The notes beneath the pieces are model-generated. The model was not told where the DNA came from and made no database searches. It saw only the letters and a list, made by a program, of their open reading frames with translations. A program made the translations under genes and the position numbers. Of a stretch of 64,000 nt of DNA, positions 1-11,863 are shown piece after piece. Position 1 is the stretch's first letter. Each line of letters begins with the position of its first letter. The stretch comes from Agriotes lineatus (Eukaryota > Arthropoda > Insecta > Coleoptera > Elateridae), in assembly GCA_940337035.1 (NCBI GenBank), contig OW679202.1, positions 17,149,200 to 17,213,199 on the forward strand, written 5' to 3'.

Positions 1-490
1 ATGGAGTATATGAAACTATTTGCTGGTTGGCTGAGCATGTAATACTGTCCGAAATCGGCATTAAGATGGGTGACCGACCGATGGTGGTGGTAAGACTGCA
101 ACCATGCATGCTTCGGAGGATATGTTAGCCATCTGCCCCGGTTTCTTTATTGCCCACTCAACAAAATTATTTATTATATATCTATAGCATTAATGTTTAA
201 TGCATACAGGGTATGTCATAACTAAGTGTAAAATATTTAACCAAAGCTTCCTTAGGCCAAACCAAAGCAATTAACCTAATACACCTTAGTACCAAAATGC
301 TCCCTTAAAAATATACAGAATGTTAATGAAAAAAAATCTGTATTTGGAAAGTAAACATTTGAATTTTTAACCTAAACTACGCTGATTTTGATAGTCAATT
401 TTAATTTTAAAACAATATCAAGGCAGCGGTTGTCGTAAACAGCCATTAATTGTTTGAAAGACTGTTGTATTTAAAAAAAAACGTTTTTTT
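1..490. other. no gene recognised
   Basis: AT-rich sequence with no open frame or repeat that I recognise. It precedes the start of a transposase relic at 497. Confidence 0.5.
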
Positions 491-496
491 TTTGAA

Positions 497-732
497 ATGG
501 GTGATTTTACTCCAAGAGAACTAGCAGCCCCTAGGGAATACCACCGCAGATTCTCTAACAGAAACATCCCAAATCATCTGCCTTTCGAAGACTGGGTGAG
601 GTTGATCCGCGAGTCGAGGGACTGGTGATCCGCAACGTCAAAATGTAATGCGAGAGGAAGCTGTAATTGGTTCAGTTTTAGACAATACTACTACAACTAT
701 TCGCCGAATGTCTGTGCAGTTAGGACTTCTCT
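497..732 (+). pseudogene. IS630/Tc1-type transposase relic, N-terminal part
   Basis: From an ATG at 497 the frame reads MGDFTPREL and then RFSNRNIPNH, followed after a stop and a frame change by a segment ending in TTTIRRMSVQLG. This arrangement (basic 'F.NR.IPNH' start, then a helix-turn-helix of the 'TSTR.IA..' kind) is familiar from the N-terminus of insect IS630/Tc1-superfamily transposases. The reading is interrupted by a stop near 630. It breaks off at about 732, where a minus-strand LINE begins; the same transposase seems to resume at 2331. The family assignment is from residue pattern only. Confidence 0.5.
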
Positions 733-2335
733 TCTTCTTCTGATGGGCTTGCTGTAAGCTGCACTGAGACCTATTGGTCCATTGTGTTCCCACCTAATTT
801 GTTATGGGTCTCGTTCGAAGAGGCCGGTTTCCAACGCGAAGGAAAGAATCCTACCCATAGGAACGTCCCTTATTGCCTGGGGTTCCACCAGGCCGGCTCC
901 AAAATGTTTATGTCGCAGTGTTAGGAGATCCACACATTGACATAAAACATGAATTGAGGTTTCTTCCTCCAACTGGCACTTTCTGCAGGTGGCATCATTT
1001 ACGATTCCAATTGTGAATAAGTGCTTCTGTAGGTGACCGTGTCCTGTTAGTAAACCAGTCACGATCCTAATGTTTTTCCTGCTCATTGACAGGAGAGTAA
1101 AGGTGTTGGTAGGCGACATTTCCCCGATGAGGAGTTTTTCCTGACGTAGCCTTGGTACCGAGGCCCAGTTTTTTCTCTGGATTGGTTACTTAACCAGCGC
1201 TCAACTTGACGCTTTGCGGTGGCACGGGTAATTCCTAAAGCCGGCTCAGGGCTGATGAGCGGCTCTTGAGAACCTCTTCTGGCTAGAGCGTCAGCTTCTT
1301 CGTTACCCTCTATTTCACTATGGCCTGGTACCCATAGTAGTTTCACCCAGTTTGTTGTACCGAGTCTGTTCAGTGTCTGGCACATTCCAGAACCAAGCTG
1401 GAGTTGATTCTGGGTGAACTCAATGCTCTTAGTGCTGCCTGACTGTCTGTGCAGATGTAAATATGCAGATTGGAATAACCTCTTTGAAGGTTCTCCTGAG
1501 CACAGGTTAGGATGGCAAATACCTCCGCCTGGAATACAGTGGCATGTTTTCCTAGGGCAACGGTGAGTGTGACCCTCGGCCTACAGCCGTAGATGCCAGC
1601 ACCAGATCCCCCCGCCATCCCGGAGCCGTCTGTGTACCAAACAAGTCCCCTTGGAGTGAGAAGACGCTGTTGCTGACACCAATCGTTCCTATGAGGGATG
1701 AGTACCTGAAATGCTTTATAGAACATGTAAAGCGGAGCCATGAAGTCGCTCCTTGTGAGAAGTTCTGGGACCTTCTCAAAATGTTGGATGATCCCTGAGT
1801 GTCCCACTTGTTCCCCTTTCATGGCCCACATCTGGCCTTGGCTTAGTCTGTAGGCTGATTTCCTAGCCTCCGCCTCAATCACTAGGTGGAGGGGCGGAAG
1901 CCCCAGAAGCACCTCCAGAGCTGCCGTAGGAGCAGTGCGCATTGCTCCAGTTATGCCTAAACAAGCCAATCTCTGTAGTCTGTTGAGGCTGTTTCTGATT
2001 GTTGCCTTGCTGGTTGCTGGCCACCAAACAAGAGCAGCATATGTTATTATTGGTCTTGTAACCACAGTGTATAGCCATTTGGTGACACGGGGCATGAGAC
2101 TCCAGCTGGTTCCAAAGGTCCGTCTACATCTCCACAGAGAAGCAGTGGCCCTTTGAATTTGTCTCTCTACATGAGTGCTCCAGTTCAGCTTTGAATCCAG
2201 GATAACTCCAAGATATCTGACCGATTCGGAGGGCTGGAGAGCTTTTCCGAAGATTGTGGGCTGTCTGAGACCCTCGATTCTCCTCCTTAGGACTTTCACA
2301 AAGTTTTGTTTCGTGAACTCTGCGTAGGGAGGAAT
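733..2335 (-). mobile_element. I-group LINE fragment: RT C-terminus, RNase H and zinc-knuckle tail
   Basis: Reading leftwards from about 2299, the protein first carries the post-catalytic part of a reverse transcriptase (VRYLGVILDSKLNW, then a long thumb region). It continues into an RNase H domain with WYTDGSG, an AEVFAI glutamate, CTDSQAAL and finally WVPGHSEIEGNEEADALAR, which together supply the D-E-D-D catalytic set. A frameshift near 1,380 divides RNase H between two frames. A further frame change near 1,120 leads to a C-terminal block with a C-x2-C...H-x4-C pattern (CRKCQLEEETSIHVLCQC). RNase H in this position is typical of the I/R1/LOA/Outcast group. The 3' end at the left shows a GAA-rich tail on the minus strand (733-752). 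The 5' two-thirds of the element is missing. Confidence 0.75.
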
Positions 2336-2430
2336 TACACTCTTACCATTAGACGGGTGTTAAAAGCTTTTCATCCTGGGGATGCCGAGCAACGTGTAGT
2401 TTTTTGTCGGTGGCTTAATAAATAATAACG
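2331..2430 (+). pseudogene. IS630/Tc1-type transposase relic, continuation
   Basis: A short frame reads LTIRRVLKAFHPGD and then AEQRVVFCRWLNK. The 'HPGD..RR..FC.W' block follows the helix-turn-helix in insect IS630-type transposases, and a cousin (HPGDRERRIAFC) is present at about 7,337. This looks like the other half of the transposase broken at 732, separated by the inserted LINE. The catalytic region is not present further right. Confidence 0.5.
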
Positions 2431-2604
2431 ACCTCAATTTTATTCCATACTTGATTTTAAAAATTCAAATGTTAACTTTCCAAATACAGAAATATTGTAC
2501 TGGATCCAGTCGCCTATGTTCATGTTGTGAAGGCCAGATCAAAACAAATTTATAAACAGTTTAATATATTTGTTGTTCTTGAAGCTAGACGTGTTTTCTT
2601 GACC

Positions 2605-3260
2605 TCTATAATTAAGCATATATCATCATCATCATCATCATTTTCAGCCCTCTTTATTCCATTTCTGGACATAGGCCTCCCCTATTTGTCGCCACTCAAT
2701 GCGATATCGCGGTTTTAGTGGTCTACTGTGAACTAGCCACCTTCTTGAGGTCGTCTCGCCACCGATTTCTAGGTCTGGCGCGATCTCTTCTTCCAGTTCT
2801 GGTTCTCCATTCTGTGACATTGCGGCTCCATCTGTCGTCTTCTCTTTGCATCGAGTGTCCTGTCCACTGCCACTTCAAGGATGTTATACGTTGCGCGACA
2901 TGTTCTACTTTTGTTTTGTTACGAATCCACGTATTAAGTTTTCTGTCTTGCAGTCGAACTCCAAGCATTGATCTTTCCATGGTCTTTTCCGCTATCCTCA
3001 GCTTTTCCATCCTAGTTTCCATTAACGGCCATGTTTCTGCAGCGTATGTTAAAATTGGCAGAACGCACTGGTTGAAGACCTTGGTTATAAGATATGGATA
3101 TGGCCCTTTGAACACATCTGGCAATTTTCCGAACGCTGCCCAGGCGAATCGAATTCTTCTTTCGGTTTCTGCCTCTTGGGTGTCACCTACTTGTACTATT
3201 GTTAACTTTTGGCCTAAATAGATGTATTCATCAACAATCTCTATGATCTTGTTCACGATG
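2605..3260 (-). mobile_element. RTE-like LINE, C-terminal RT fragment with trinucleotide tail
   Basis: An open frame of about 177 codons (3256 to 2723) starts at a YLGQKL box and contains RRIRFAWAAFGKL, VLPILTYAAETW and KWQWTGHSMQREDDRW, ending in RPRNRWRDDL. This order is characteristic of the last third of RTE-type endonuclease/reverse-transcriptase proteins. Left of the stop is a short 3' region ending in an ATC/GAT trinucleotide run (about 2,622-2,641), a common RTE 3' terminus. The copy is 5'-truncated at about 3,260, where it abuts an IS630-type transposase fragment. Confidence 0.7.
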
Positions 3261-3732
3261 TATCTTATAAGGATGCAAGTTCAAATCTTTCTTTATGATT
3301 CGGTGCAAACTGGCTCGGTGCACATTTAAAGTAGCAGCATGTTTGTGCACTGACCGATGGGGGTGGCGTGTCACTGCAACTCGAACACGATCGACGCTTT
3401 CTTGGGTTCTCATGCTTCGTGGTCGACCTGGTGGTTTCTTATTGCTGGTAAATCCAATGTTATCAAATTTTCTAATCCGAAGCTTGGTCAAGTTAGTACT
3501 AGGCCCAATACGAATGTTGAAATGCGCACAAAAACAGCGACGAACTGTAACTTATACATGGCTTTCGATAAACGTTCGCAAACAAAATGCGCGTTGTTCT
3601 CCCTTGAATCGTTCCATGTCAATCTAAATTTGCAAAACCATGGTTACTAAAACAAAAATTCGTATTTCTGCGTTTTTATTTTTACCCGCTTAATTTGAAA
3701 AATAAAAGTGAATTTCTTTCTGAGACACCCTG
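3261..3732 (-). mobile_element. IS630/Tc1-type transposon 5' end with transposase N-terminus
   Basis: On the minus strand the end CAGGGTGTCTCAGAAAGAAA lies at 3732 next to a TA dinucleotide (3733-3734), as expected of a Tc1/mariner terminal inverted repeat. A coding start at 3617 (MERFKGEQRAF) leads, after a frame change, to KKPPGRPRSMRTQESVDRVR and a helix-turn-helix reading SVHKHAATLNVHRASLHRII followed by NLHPYKI. This is the DNA-binding half of an insect IS630-type transposase. The catalytic half and other terminus are absent; the copy is cut at 3,260 by the RTE fragment. Confidence 0.65.
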
Positions 3733-3740
3733 TAGTATTC

Positions 3741-4355
3741 ATGATTTTTTTCGAACTCAACATTTTTGTGGAAATATCAGTTTTAGCGTTTTATCGCTCG
3801 GAAAAAGTGGTTTTCGCAGTGATGTCTGTCTGTCAGTTTGTGAGCCTGTCATTTTGAGTCTGTCAGACTGTCTATGACTTCTCTACAGCCCAGATGGATT
3901 AATTGATCGGCCTCAGAACTTATATATTTGTTTTTAATATAAATTTGGAGATCCTAGTCATTTTTGGTTAAAATTGGATAACCGCAAGTAGTACTTTACT
4001 CTTATGTTTTTTTTCTGTTTTTCTAGAAAATTTTATAATTGTTTGATAAAAATTTAATTTTATAAAACAAGATGATATATTGTGTAATTATATACAACTT
4101 TTGTTAAAATAGTTTATAAGAAATACAGTTTTTGGAAAAATTTCAAAGTTCAAGTTTTGCAAAAGTTTCTCCAAAACGTAGGTATGGACTAAACATGTTT
4201 AAAACTGTTATATATTACGTAGTTTACTTGAAATTTTGTCAAAAAAGTTTTTTGTTACTATAGTTTTGAAAAATCGCAAATTTCAATTTTTACAAGCAGT
4301 AAAAGAAAGTCGGGTGGTGACCACACTTCATTTTTTTCATATATAAATGCACTCC
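3741..4355. other. no gene recognised; diverged repeat
   Basis: AT-rich DNA with a run of CTGTCTGTCAG-like words (3,820-3,880). The stretch about 4,077-4,190 resembles 8,305-8,420 (shared ACTTTTGTT, TAAGAA, TACAGTTT and GGAAAAA words in the same order), so it is part of a dispersed repeat. No coding frame is supported. Confidence 0.4.
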
Positions 4356-4513
4356 AGGGAAACCAATGACAACAAGCATTGTCACTAGATTTCTAGAAAC
4401 TTCTGGTTATTATTTTTCCAATGAGGTTAGGTTTCATGTTGACTGGTTGACATCGTAATTATATTAAATTGTAGTTCCTGTTAGTGGCAATGCTTGTTGT
4501 CAATGGTTTTCCT
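4356..4513. repeat. short hairpin element (about 158 bp inverted repeat)
   Basis: The left end (AACCAATGACAACAAGCATTG, less one base each side, from 4361) is matched in inverted orientation at the right end (CAATGCTTGTTGTCAATGG, 4488-4506). The pairing extends to AGGGAA / TTTTCCT at the tips. The arms are about 26 bp with few mismatches around a 106-bp centre. This is the form of a small non-autonomous DNA transposon, but I see no clear target duplication. Confidence 0.6.
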
Positions 4514-4559
4514 AGAATTTCAGCATTATGTACTGTTTGAGGCAAGCTGCAAGGTCTTG

Positions 4560-4835
4560 CGAAACGTTAGTGAATATGGATGCACAAACAGCAAAACGGC
4601 CAAATCTGCCTAAGTATCCTCGTTCTCAAGATACTCAAACAACACGAGCCACCAAAGAGCATGGCCATCGCGCGGGTTTTTGCTCGACTTCACAAGGTGC
4701 AAGGCACATTAAGCCAGAGAATGCTGGGTGTTCATCTACAAATACTACGTGGTCTAAGCCGAAATTCTATGCTAAAGAGAATTTCAGCATTTGCATTTCC
4801 ATATTAAAGAGAAATGGACTACATCGAATTCTCCA
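4560..4835 (+). repeat. single arm of the foldback repeat found at 61.8-62.2 kb
   Basis: The stretch shares long near-identical runs with 61,990-62,190 (for example AAATCTGCCTAAGTATCCTC and CAAGGCACATTAAGCCAGAG) and, in inverse orientation, with 61,830-62,000. Here only one arm is present, so this copy is not a palindrome. An open frame overlaps it (4,528-4,935), and the same frame is open in the other copies, but there is no recognisable domain. I treat it as repeat sequence rather than a gene. Confidence 0.65.
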
Positions 4836-5474
4836 CTGTCGACCTAAAAATAAAGATGCGTTTAACAAATTCTTCATGTTTTATTTCTGCTCCACCTACA
4901 ATCGAACAAGAATTTTAGCATCTCGTGTAGATTAATGTGAAATCCCTACGTACAAATTTTTAAAACCTCATATAGCCTGCAAGAGAAAGGTTTAAAGGAT
5001 AGATGCCTGGACGATTTTTTACTTTGTTTTTAAGCACCAGAAGTAATTCAAAGATTCGTACGATCCTCGAATTTCTTCCGGTGTCAAGTTGTAATCGCAC
5101 TAGTGGAGATTATATATAGAGTTCGTATTCCAAACGCTCTCGCGAGAAGTTACTGCCTCTGTCAGCTAATAGTGAAATGTTCGTACAATTTGATCGAAAG
5201 CAAAAAAGTCTTAGATGAAAACCACAACAAAAACATAATAATAATGCTACCATTTATGTAAATAGCTAGCATATTAATTAATATATGTATTTAATTATCG
5301 TTACTAGATCAACAGTGGTTTATGAGAAAACTGAGAAAACCTGTAATGTGAAAGTATAGTTTTTATAATGCCATTTAAGAATGTGTATATTTGATTGGGT
5401 CTAATTTTAATAATAAAAGCGCTATAAGCTGGCGTCTGTTTTATGAGTCAGACGACGTAACACAAATCCATTTA
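4836..5474. other. no gene recognised
   Basis: No supported coding sequence. A TATATATAG box-like word at about 5,113 might mark an old LTR or promoter, but nothing downstream supports a gene. Confidence 0.4.
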
Positions 5475-7195
5475 TAAAACGAAGCGGAAATATTACAAAC
5501 GGTAAAAGAAATAAAACGTATCAAAGAAAGGTACTGGGAAACGTTCACACCAAATATGGAATCAGATCTCTACGGCGCTCAAAAAAAAGTCTGGAAAATG
5601 GTAGAAAATCAAAAGAAAAACGAAAATGAATACTTTCAAATAAAACATATTTCGGAAAAGGAATGGACAGCATACTTTACTGAATTATATAACAAGTCGA
5701 TACAACAAGCAGCACCATTACAAAGAACTAGATCAGAAAACGATGAGGACGTGGAGATAACTCATGCTGAATTGGAATCCGTAATTAGCAAACTTAAAAA
5801 CAGAAAATCTACTGGCCCCGATGGAATACACAACGAACTCCTCAAATATGGGGGGCAAGAATTGACCAATCATATATATGAGCTATTTTTGAAAATCACA
5901 CAGGAAGCTAAAGTACAGACTGAATGGAAATTGAATATAACGATCCCAATATTCAAAAAGGGTGACAAAAAGCAACCAAAAAGCTATAGAGGTATTAGTC
6001 TCTTGAACACCTCACTGAAGCTATTGACTAGAACAATACGGCAAAAGCTACAGGGGACCATAGAAATCTCGGAAGAACAACAAGGATTTAGACAAAACAG
6101 GAGTACTACGGACGCGATCTTTATTACAAGGCAGATCGTAGAAAAATCTATTGAGTTTAACTGTCCAGCATATTTCTGCTGTGTAGATCTCACTCAAGCT
6201 TTCGACAAAGTACGGTTAAAAGACGTACTTAACCTACTAGCAGATTATGATACACCAAGAAAATAACTACAATTTATAGATATAAGACATAAACACCGAC
6301 AACGAAACGATCATAAAATCAAAAAATACATTATCCGAAAAGATAAAAGTAGCTCAAGGGGCAAGGAAGGGGGCCTCGCTAAGCCCATTTCTGTTTAGTC
6401 TCGCCATGGACCAGATTGTAAAAGCCGTAAGAAATATGTCAAGCTATAAAATGAGAAATCACAATATAAATATTTTGTGTTATGCCAACGACGCATACGC
6501 ATTATTAATAGCAGACAATGAAGACGATCTTCAAAGACTCCTACATAGATTCAATGTAACTGCCAAAAGCTACAATATGGAGATATCGGCAGAGAAAACA
6601 AAAACCCTAGTTATATCAAAAGAACCATGGAGATGTAAGCTGTAGTTAGAAAACAAAATCAAAGAGCAAGTAATGTGCTTCAACTACTTGGGTATACAAA
6701 TATCAAGTGACCGGAACTTAATCAAAGAAACCGAAGAGCAAGCAATAAAAGCATTAAGAATATCGGGGTGCCTTGGTCAAACAATATGGAGGAATAAATA
6801 CCTACAAGTGCAAAGTAAAGTTAAAATATATAAAGCACTAGTACTCCCTGTGTTAACATATGCCATCGAGACACGTGTCGAAACAAAAAGGACAAAATAG
6901 AAACTAAGAACTGTAGAAATGAAAACATTATGTGCAATACAAGGCATTACACTACGCGACAGACAAACGAATCTGTCTGTACGCAATGCCTGCGAAATAC
7001 AAGATGTCGTTAAGTGGTCTAAAGAGAGAAAAAAGAAGCGGAACGAACATATAAGCAGAATGTCAGACGAACGTTTAGTAAAAATAAGCAGAAACGAAAA
7101 CCCACCAGGAAGACGACCTGTCGAAGGCCTTCCAAGCGATGGATGCAGAGTTTATGTTTAACCATATTTTAATTATATTTTTCGCTTGTTTTATT
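5475..7195 (+). mobile_element. APE-type LINE, broken reverse transcriptase
   Basis: Coding similarity begins about 5,475, before the first ATG at 5,556. The protein reads through the RT fingers and palm: STGPDGIHNELLK, YRGISLLN, FRQNRSTTDAIF and CVDLTQAFDKV. It stops at about 6,266 and resumes in other frames with GASLSPFLFSLAMDQIV, the catalytic box, FNYLGIQIS and LVLPVLTYAIET. The catalytic box reads CYANDAYALL: the usual YADD has become YAND, so an aspartate needed for polymerisation is gone. There are at least three further breaks (about 6,266, 6,645 and 6,900). The endonuclease half is missing, so this is a 5'-truncated dead copy. Its right end near 7,195 meets an IS630-type fragment. 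The clade (L2/CR1/Jockey-like) cannot be settled by eye. Confidence 0.75.
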
Positions 7196-7204
7196 TATTA
7201 TACT

Positions 7205-7560
7205 AGATCCAAGAAAATGAACACATATCAACAAGAGAAATTGGAGCGCAGTTAAATTTGCAACATCAAGTAGTATGGAGAATCCTCAACAGCCATCGTT
7301 ACCGACCTTATAAAATTCCTCCAACTCAAACCGTTCATCCTGGGGATAGGGAAAGAAGGATAGCATTCTGCGGTGGTTTCCTGGATCAGATACAGCAAAA
7401 TCCACATTTCCTTAATCACGTCATATGGACTGATGTATCGAAATTTATCAATTGGGAATGTTCAACAGAAATAACGAGCCGTTCTGGTCTATTGAAAATC
7501 CTCACGTTCACCAAGAATGGAGACCGGAGGTGCGCTTTGGACTAAATGTATTGGTAAGAA
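7205..7560 (+). pseudogene. IS630/Tc1-type transposase fragment
   Basis: Reads STREIGAQLNLQHQVVWRIL and then PYKIPPTQTVHPGDRERR, the end of the helix-turn-helix and the 'HPGD..RR..FC' linker. It continues with HVIWTDVSKF, where the first catalytic aspartate of the DDE domain is expected and is present. A frame change near 7,470 leads into WSIENPHVHQEW, another conserved block. The remainder of the catalytic domain is lost by 7,560. It is a different, less decayed copy of the family seen at 497-732. Confidence 0.6.
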
Positions 7561-7592
7561 CTTTTTACTAATTACGCGATACCAGTAATATA

Positions 7593-8302
7593 CAGTGTGT
7601 CGCCGGATAGGTTAAACGACTCTTGTAAAAGGTAAAACATACTCGATTTAATTTTTCAGTTTTTGGGGTTCAATCCTGCTTGGTTAAAGGCCAATTTTAG
7701 TTTTGAAAAATCAAGTATGCCTTGGGAATTAAAAAAAGCAATTTTTCTGTAGATTATCGTGCCCCTTGTGTAGCAAATACGACAGAAAGTTATTAACAAA
7801 AGTTGTTTAGAATCAACATCTAGGCCCTTATACCAAATTTCAGAATCGTCGGCCAACTGTGATCTCTCCCACATTTTTTTATGTTTATTTCCCAAATTAA
7901 AGAATTTTATATTTAACAGTTTTTTATTATGAAATAAAAAACTGTTAAAGATATTTGTTTTTCCATGGCAGTTTTTGTTAAAAATAAAATTCTTTGATAT
8001 GGGACCTAAACATAACAGAAAATGTGAGAGATCAAAGTTGGCCGAGGATTTTGAAATTTGGTATAAGGGCCTAGATGTTGATTCTAAACAACTTTTCTTA
8101 ATAACTTTTTGTCGTGTTGCTACATAAAAGGCACGCTAATCTACAGAAAAATAGTTTTTTTAAATTTCCAAGGCATACTTGATTTTGCAAAACTAAAATT
8201 ATGTTAGAAATTACCCTTTAACCAAACAGAGCTGAACCCCAAAAAATGAAAATTTAAATCCAGAATTTTTTACAGTCGTTTCACCTATCCGGAGACACAC
8301 TG
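7593..8302. mobile_element. 710-bp foldback MITE (long inverted repeat)
   Basis: The ends are CAGTGTGTCGCCGGATAGG at the left and its inverse, CCTATCCGGAGACACACTG, at the right, each beside TA, which suggests a Tc1/mariner-type target. Almost the whole element is an inverted repeat: about 7,656-7,910 pairs with about 7,985-8,240, with shared words such as TCTAGGCCCTTATACCAAAT. A second small inverted repeat (AACAGTTTTTTATTATG and its inverse) lies in the loop at about 7,916-7,947. A minus-strand open frame over the left arm is a by-product of the repeat and has no coding features. Confidence 0.85.
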
Positions 8303-8558
8303 TATATTATGCAATTATCTATAACTTTTGTTTAATCAGTTTTTCTGTAAGAAGTATAGTTTCTGAAAAAATCTCAAAACTAAATTTTTACGAAATTTCC
8401 TCAAGAGTCCAAAAACTAATAAAGGGAATATTTTTTAAAACAGCGTAATAATCTAGAACAAAATAGTTTTTATCGGAAGAAAGCTGAATATACGAAAACT
8501 CATAAAAACACAAAATTGTTCTTTTAAGTATTTCTAAGCATTATTGTATCGTATGGAG

Positions 8559-8830
8559 AAAAATCTGTAAAAGGCTTTACCCAAATTATCGTTCGCAAGT
8601 GGACATTGTGACACTAAATAATTTTAAAAATCGAAAGAAACTGGGTGTAAATATGCCTTCAAGTTCCAAATAATATGGAAACACTTGAATGCGAATTACA
8701 CCAATTTTCAAATAAAAAAAATCGTTACCGGTGGGATTTGAACCGCAGTACCTGTGAAGACATACGGAGCTCTTCTCATATCATTGCTTTGCAGCTGGCT
8801 TAACCTTCACGCCCGGCATGTATTAAGTTT
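8559..8830 (+). repeat. dispersed repeat family A, partial copy with tRNA-like segment
   Basis: Starts with AATCTGTAAAAGGCTTTAC and aligns by eye with copies at 17,313, 27,124 and 28,491, all in the same orientation. The right part (8,726-8,815, minus strand) holds GGTTCAAATCCCA, a good match to the RNA polymerase III B box, with a weaker A-box-like word about 60 bases before it. This hints that the family contains a tRNA-derived piece. No functional tRNA fold was found. Confidence 0.5.
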
Positions 8831-11800
8831 CGTGGCGAAGCGAGGTACGTTTCAACCAAATTGCGCAATAGAAAATAAATTATATTTTTTACAACAATGC
8901 AGATAATTCTTTCACTAAAAATTTGTTCATTCTTTTTTATACATTTCGTATGCAGAATGTATATATGTATATGCAATAGTTTCTAAGATACCTCGATGCT
9001 GAAATATACGCCTCATATTCCCCGTACGCATTGTTTAAACAATTTCTGCAGCATTTGTTAAAAATATTTTTAAGACTGATTTTTTAAAACTAAGCCTGTA
9101 AATGGGATGTACGCATAAAATTCATCAATTTTCAGTAATAAAAAATATTCCTAAATTTTGTTTTTTGTTTTTTGCAATCTTAAAAAATGGAGACCTCCAC
9201 ATTTATTTCCGCAAGGTAATTCCAGATAGTGTAATTTTTTTTAAACTATATCCTCAAGTGCACATCCTATGATCGAATTTATGACCTTACCCAAATATGC
9301 GCATCCTGTGTATTTGAAGAATTGCCATTTGCGCATTTCTGCAGCTTGTAGCCTAAAAATGTCAACATTACGCACGTATTCTTAGCATCTTTTTGACTTG
9401 TACAACATACAGCGTGTCCAAGATAAGGAGGGCCAGTATGGGGATCTCGTTAATAGTAAGAGATTCAAATTTGGTTAAATGAGAAAAATTTGCGTAATTA
9501 AAGAAACAACAAATTGACGCCTAAAAATTCTTGACGATTTTTCGTTTTGAGTATCTTAAAAACCGAATTTTTGGATTTTCTATTCTATTTTTACCTGGTG
9601 TTAATATTAAAGTTAGAGAGAAACTGACGAAACTTCTTTATGGCAACATTTTATGGACATAAATATTACGTTATCAATTTTTTATCTGACGTTTCGTCTT
9701 CAAGCAACCATCAGCAACTTCATTTTTTTAAATACAGTCCTTATTCTGTAATTTCAAATTTTAGAGGCCTTTTTTATTCCGAATTCAACAATGTTTGAGT
9801 CTTTTTTGACCATCATCAACAAATTTTTGGATTCAGACCTGTGTGCTAGAGCATTTCATAAGTTTGTTCAAGGTTTGTAATTTAAAGAAAGAAGTCCATC
9901 GGAGTTCTAACTGTGAAAGGGTGCCCGTTATCAGTCGTATGTTTTTTAAAACTTCCCTTTTTACTAAAACGTTGATGAAGACGGGCAAATATCGAATGAT
10001 TACACGGTTCGGGTTTTTTCATAAAGACGTCTATCTGCACTTGAATTACCATTGGCAAGACTGTAAACAAAATGGATATCGCACATCTCAGCATTTATGT
10101 AATTCATTTAAAAAAGCAGAGGCTGGCAATGAACTTTAATGAACCAATACTTTGACACAATAATATTGAAATGACAAATAAATATTTTCACTTCAAAACA
10201 AATGTTTTTGAAATGCCAGATGTGATGTTAGATGTTAGTTAAAAAATTGTTAACGTATTATTAAACATCCTATAACTTTAAAACTATGCCGTTTTGGACA
10301 TATGTTTATCTGAACTTTTATGATCAAAACAAGCCAAGGAATGGGCTATTAAAGTTTGTCGAATTTATTAAGAATCACCCTATATAATTTCATATTATGT
10401 ATTTTTAAAGCTTAGTAACACATTCTTATAATTATAATTTTTTATGTAGTTTTAAATACTAGCTTTCATTATTTACAGCTAAACCTAAGCGAATTCCCAT
10501 TTTACAAGCAATTATTGGTGTTACACGTGCATCCCATTTAACAACTACGGCTAAGTATTTATATGGCAAAGTGTGTAAGTACAAAAAATGGCTGCAAAAT
10601 ATGTAGAACAACGCTCTACTGCAATTAAGAATTTAAAATTAGCAAAAGTATTTTCTAGGCGTAAGGTATACCCAAAAATATTAACCCTGGGGCAGAAGAT
10701 TTACAATGCGAGATAAAATTTCAGTTTCAACTAATTGTACGCCAACAACAGGCAGTCTATCGATATTCGAACGACACAACATTTCAAAAACAGATGGGGA
10801 AAACTTAAAATTGAGAAAAAAATCAGTATTAAGATGTATTTTCGCACATTTAGAGATTATGGATTATGGTTACACAAACCGACAATTAACAAACGCATAC
10901 TTTTTAAGGAAAAGATAGACAATAATTACTCCTGAAATTTGTAAACGCCTTTAGAGATTTTTTTAAAATTTCAAAAGGCTCAGAAAGTCTCTTGCATCTT
11001 TTGTAATATACAAAATAAAATGGGGTCATACTTCGAGACAAAAGTGTGACGATTTCAAGGCATGTGGTCTCCATAACTTTGTAAAACTATGTAACGTAAC
11101 CTACCCGCTACGAGCTTAACTAGTCTTATGTGATAGTCTTTGGAAGCTTGTTGACGCAGCTAGGTGAATTGTCGTATAAGCCGAAGAAGTACAGCACTAA
11201 TGAACACTAAATTTGCAAATAAACAAAGTCGACATGCGTTTTTAATTTAATTACATATAAACAATCCTGTTTTAGTTTTAATTGCTCTGACGTAAATAGT
11301 TAATACTATTCGTGCTTTAGCGTAAATAAAATTCTTTAAAGGTAATTTGTAAATGTGCATATACAGTTCTTTAAACAAAAACGCGCAATTTGAAAAACGC
11401 TGATATTATTGTTATTATGGATAGCCATTAATAAATTTGTAGTTAGTATAAGAAATAGTCAATGATTGAAATTTAATGGTTAAATAATGAAGAAAATCTG
11501 GAAACGGTAACTATATTATGAATTGTGGATGTTTTAAAAGTAATATTTATTGCATTAGAAATGATGCATACAATGATAATATAACACAGCGTTTCCTAAA
11601 CTTTTGTCTCTCTCGACCGCTTCTCAATTGATGATATTTTACAATCGTCCCAACTCCGCTCTACAATAGGACATATTATGAAGCAGTGCTAAACACCACT
11701 GATTTATGAAGAAGCAGCTAAAATTTTGCGCAAGCGCAGTATGATTTTCAAGAAATACTGGGATGCAATGTATATCAGCAACAATTCACTCTGATTAAAT

Positions 11801-11855
11801 AGTTAAGACAGTAAGTTGAAGAAATTGCTGTTACTTGTTCAGTGTTCGAACTGTT
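8831..11855. other. no gene recognised
   Basis: Three kilobases of AT-rich sequence. The longest open frames (9,843-10,139 and 10,706-10,935) have no motif I know and no splice or codon support. TACAGCGTGTCC at about 9,415 resembles a Tc1-type end but has no convincing partner. Confidence 0.4.
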
Positions 11856-11863
11856 TTGTAACT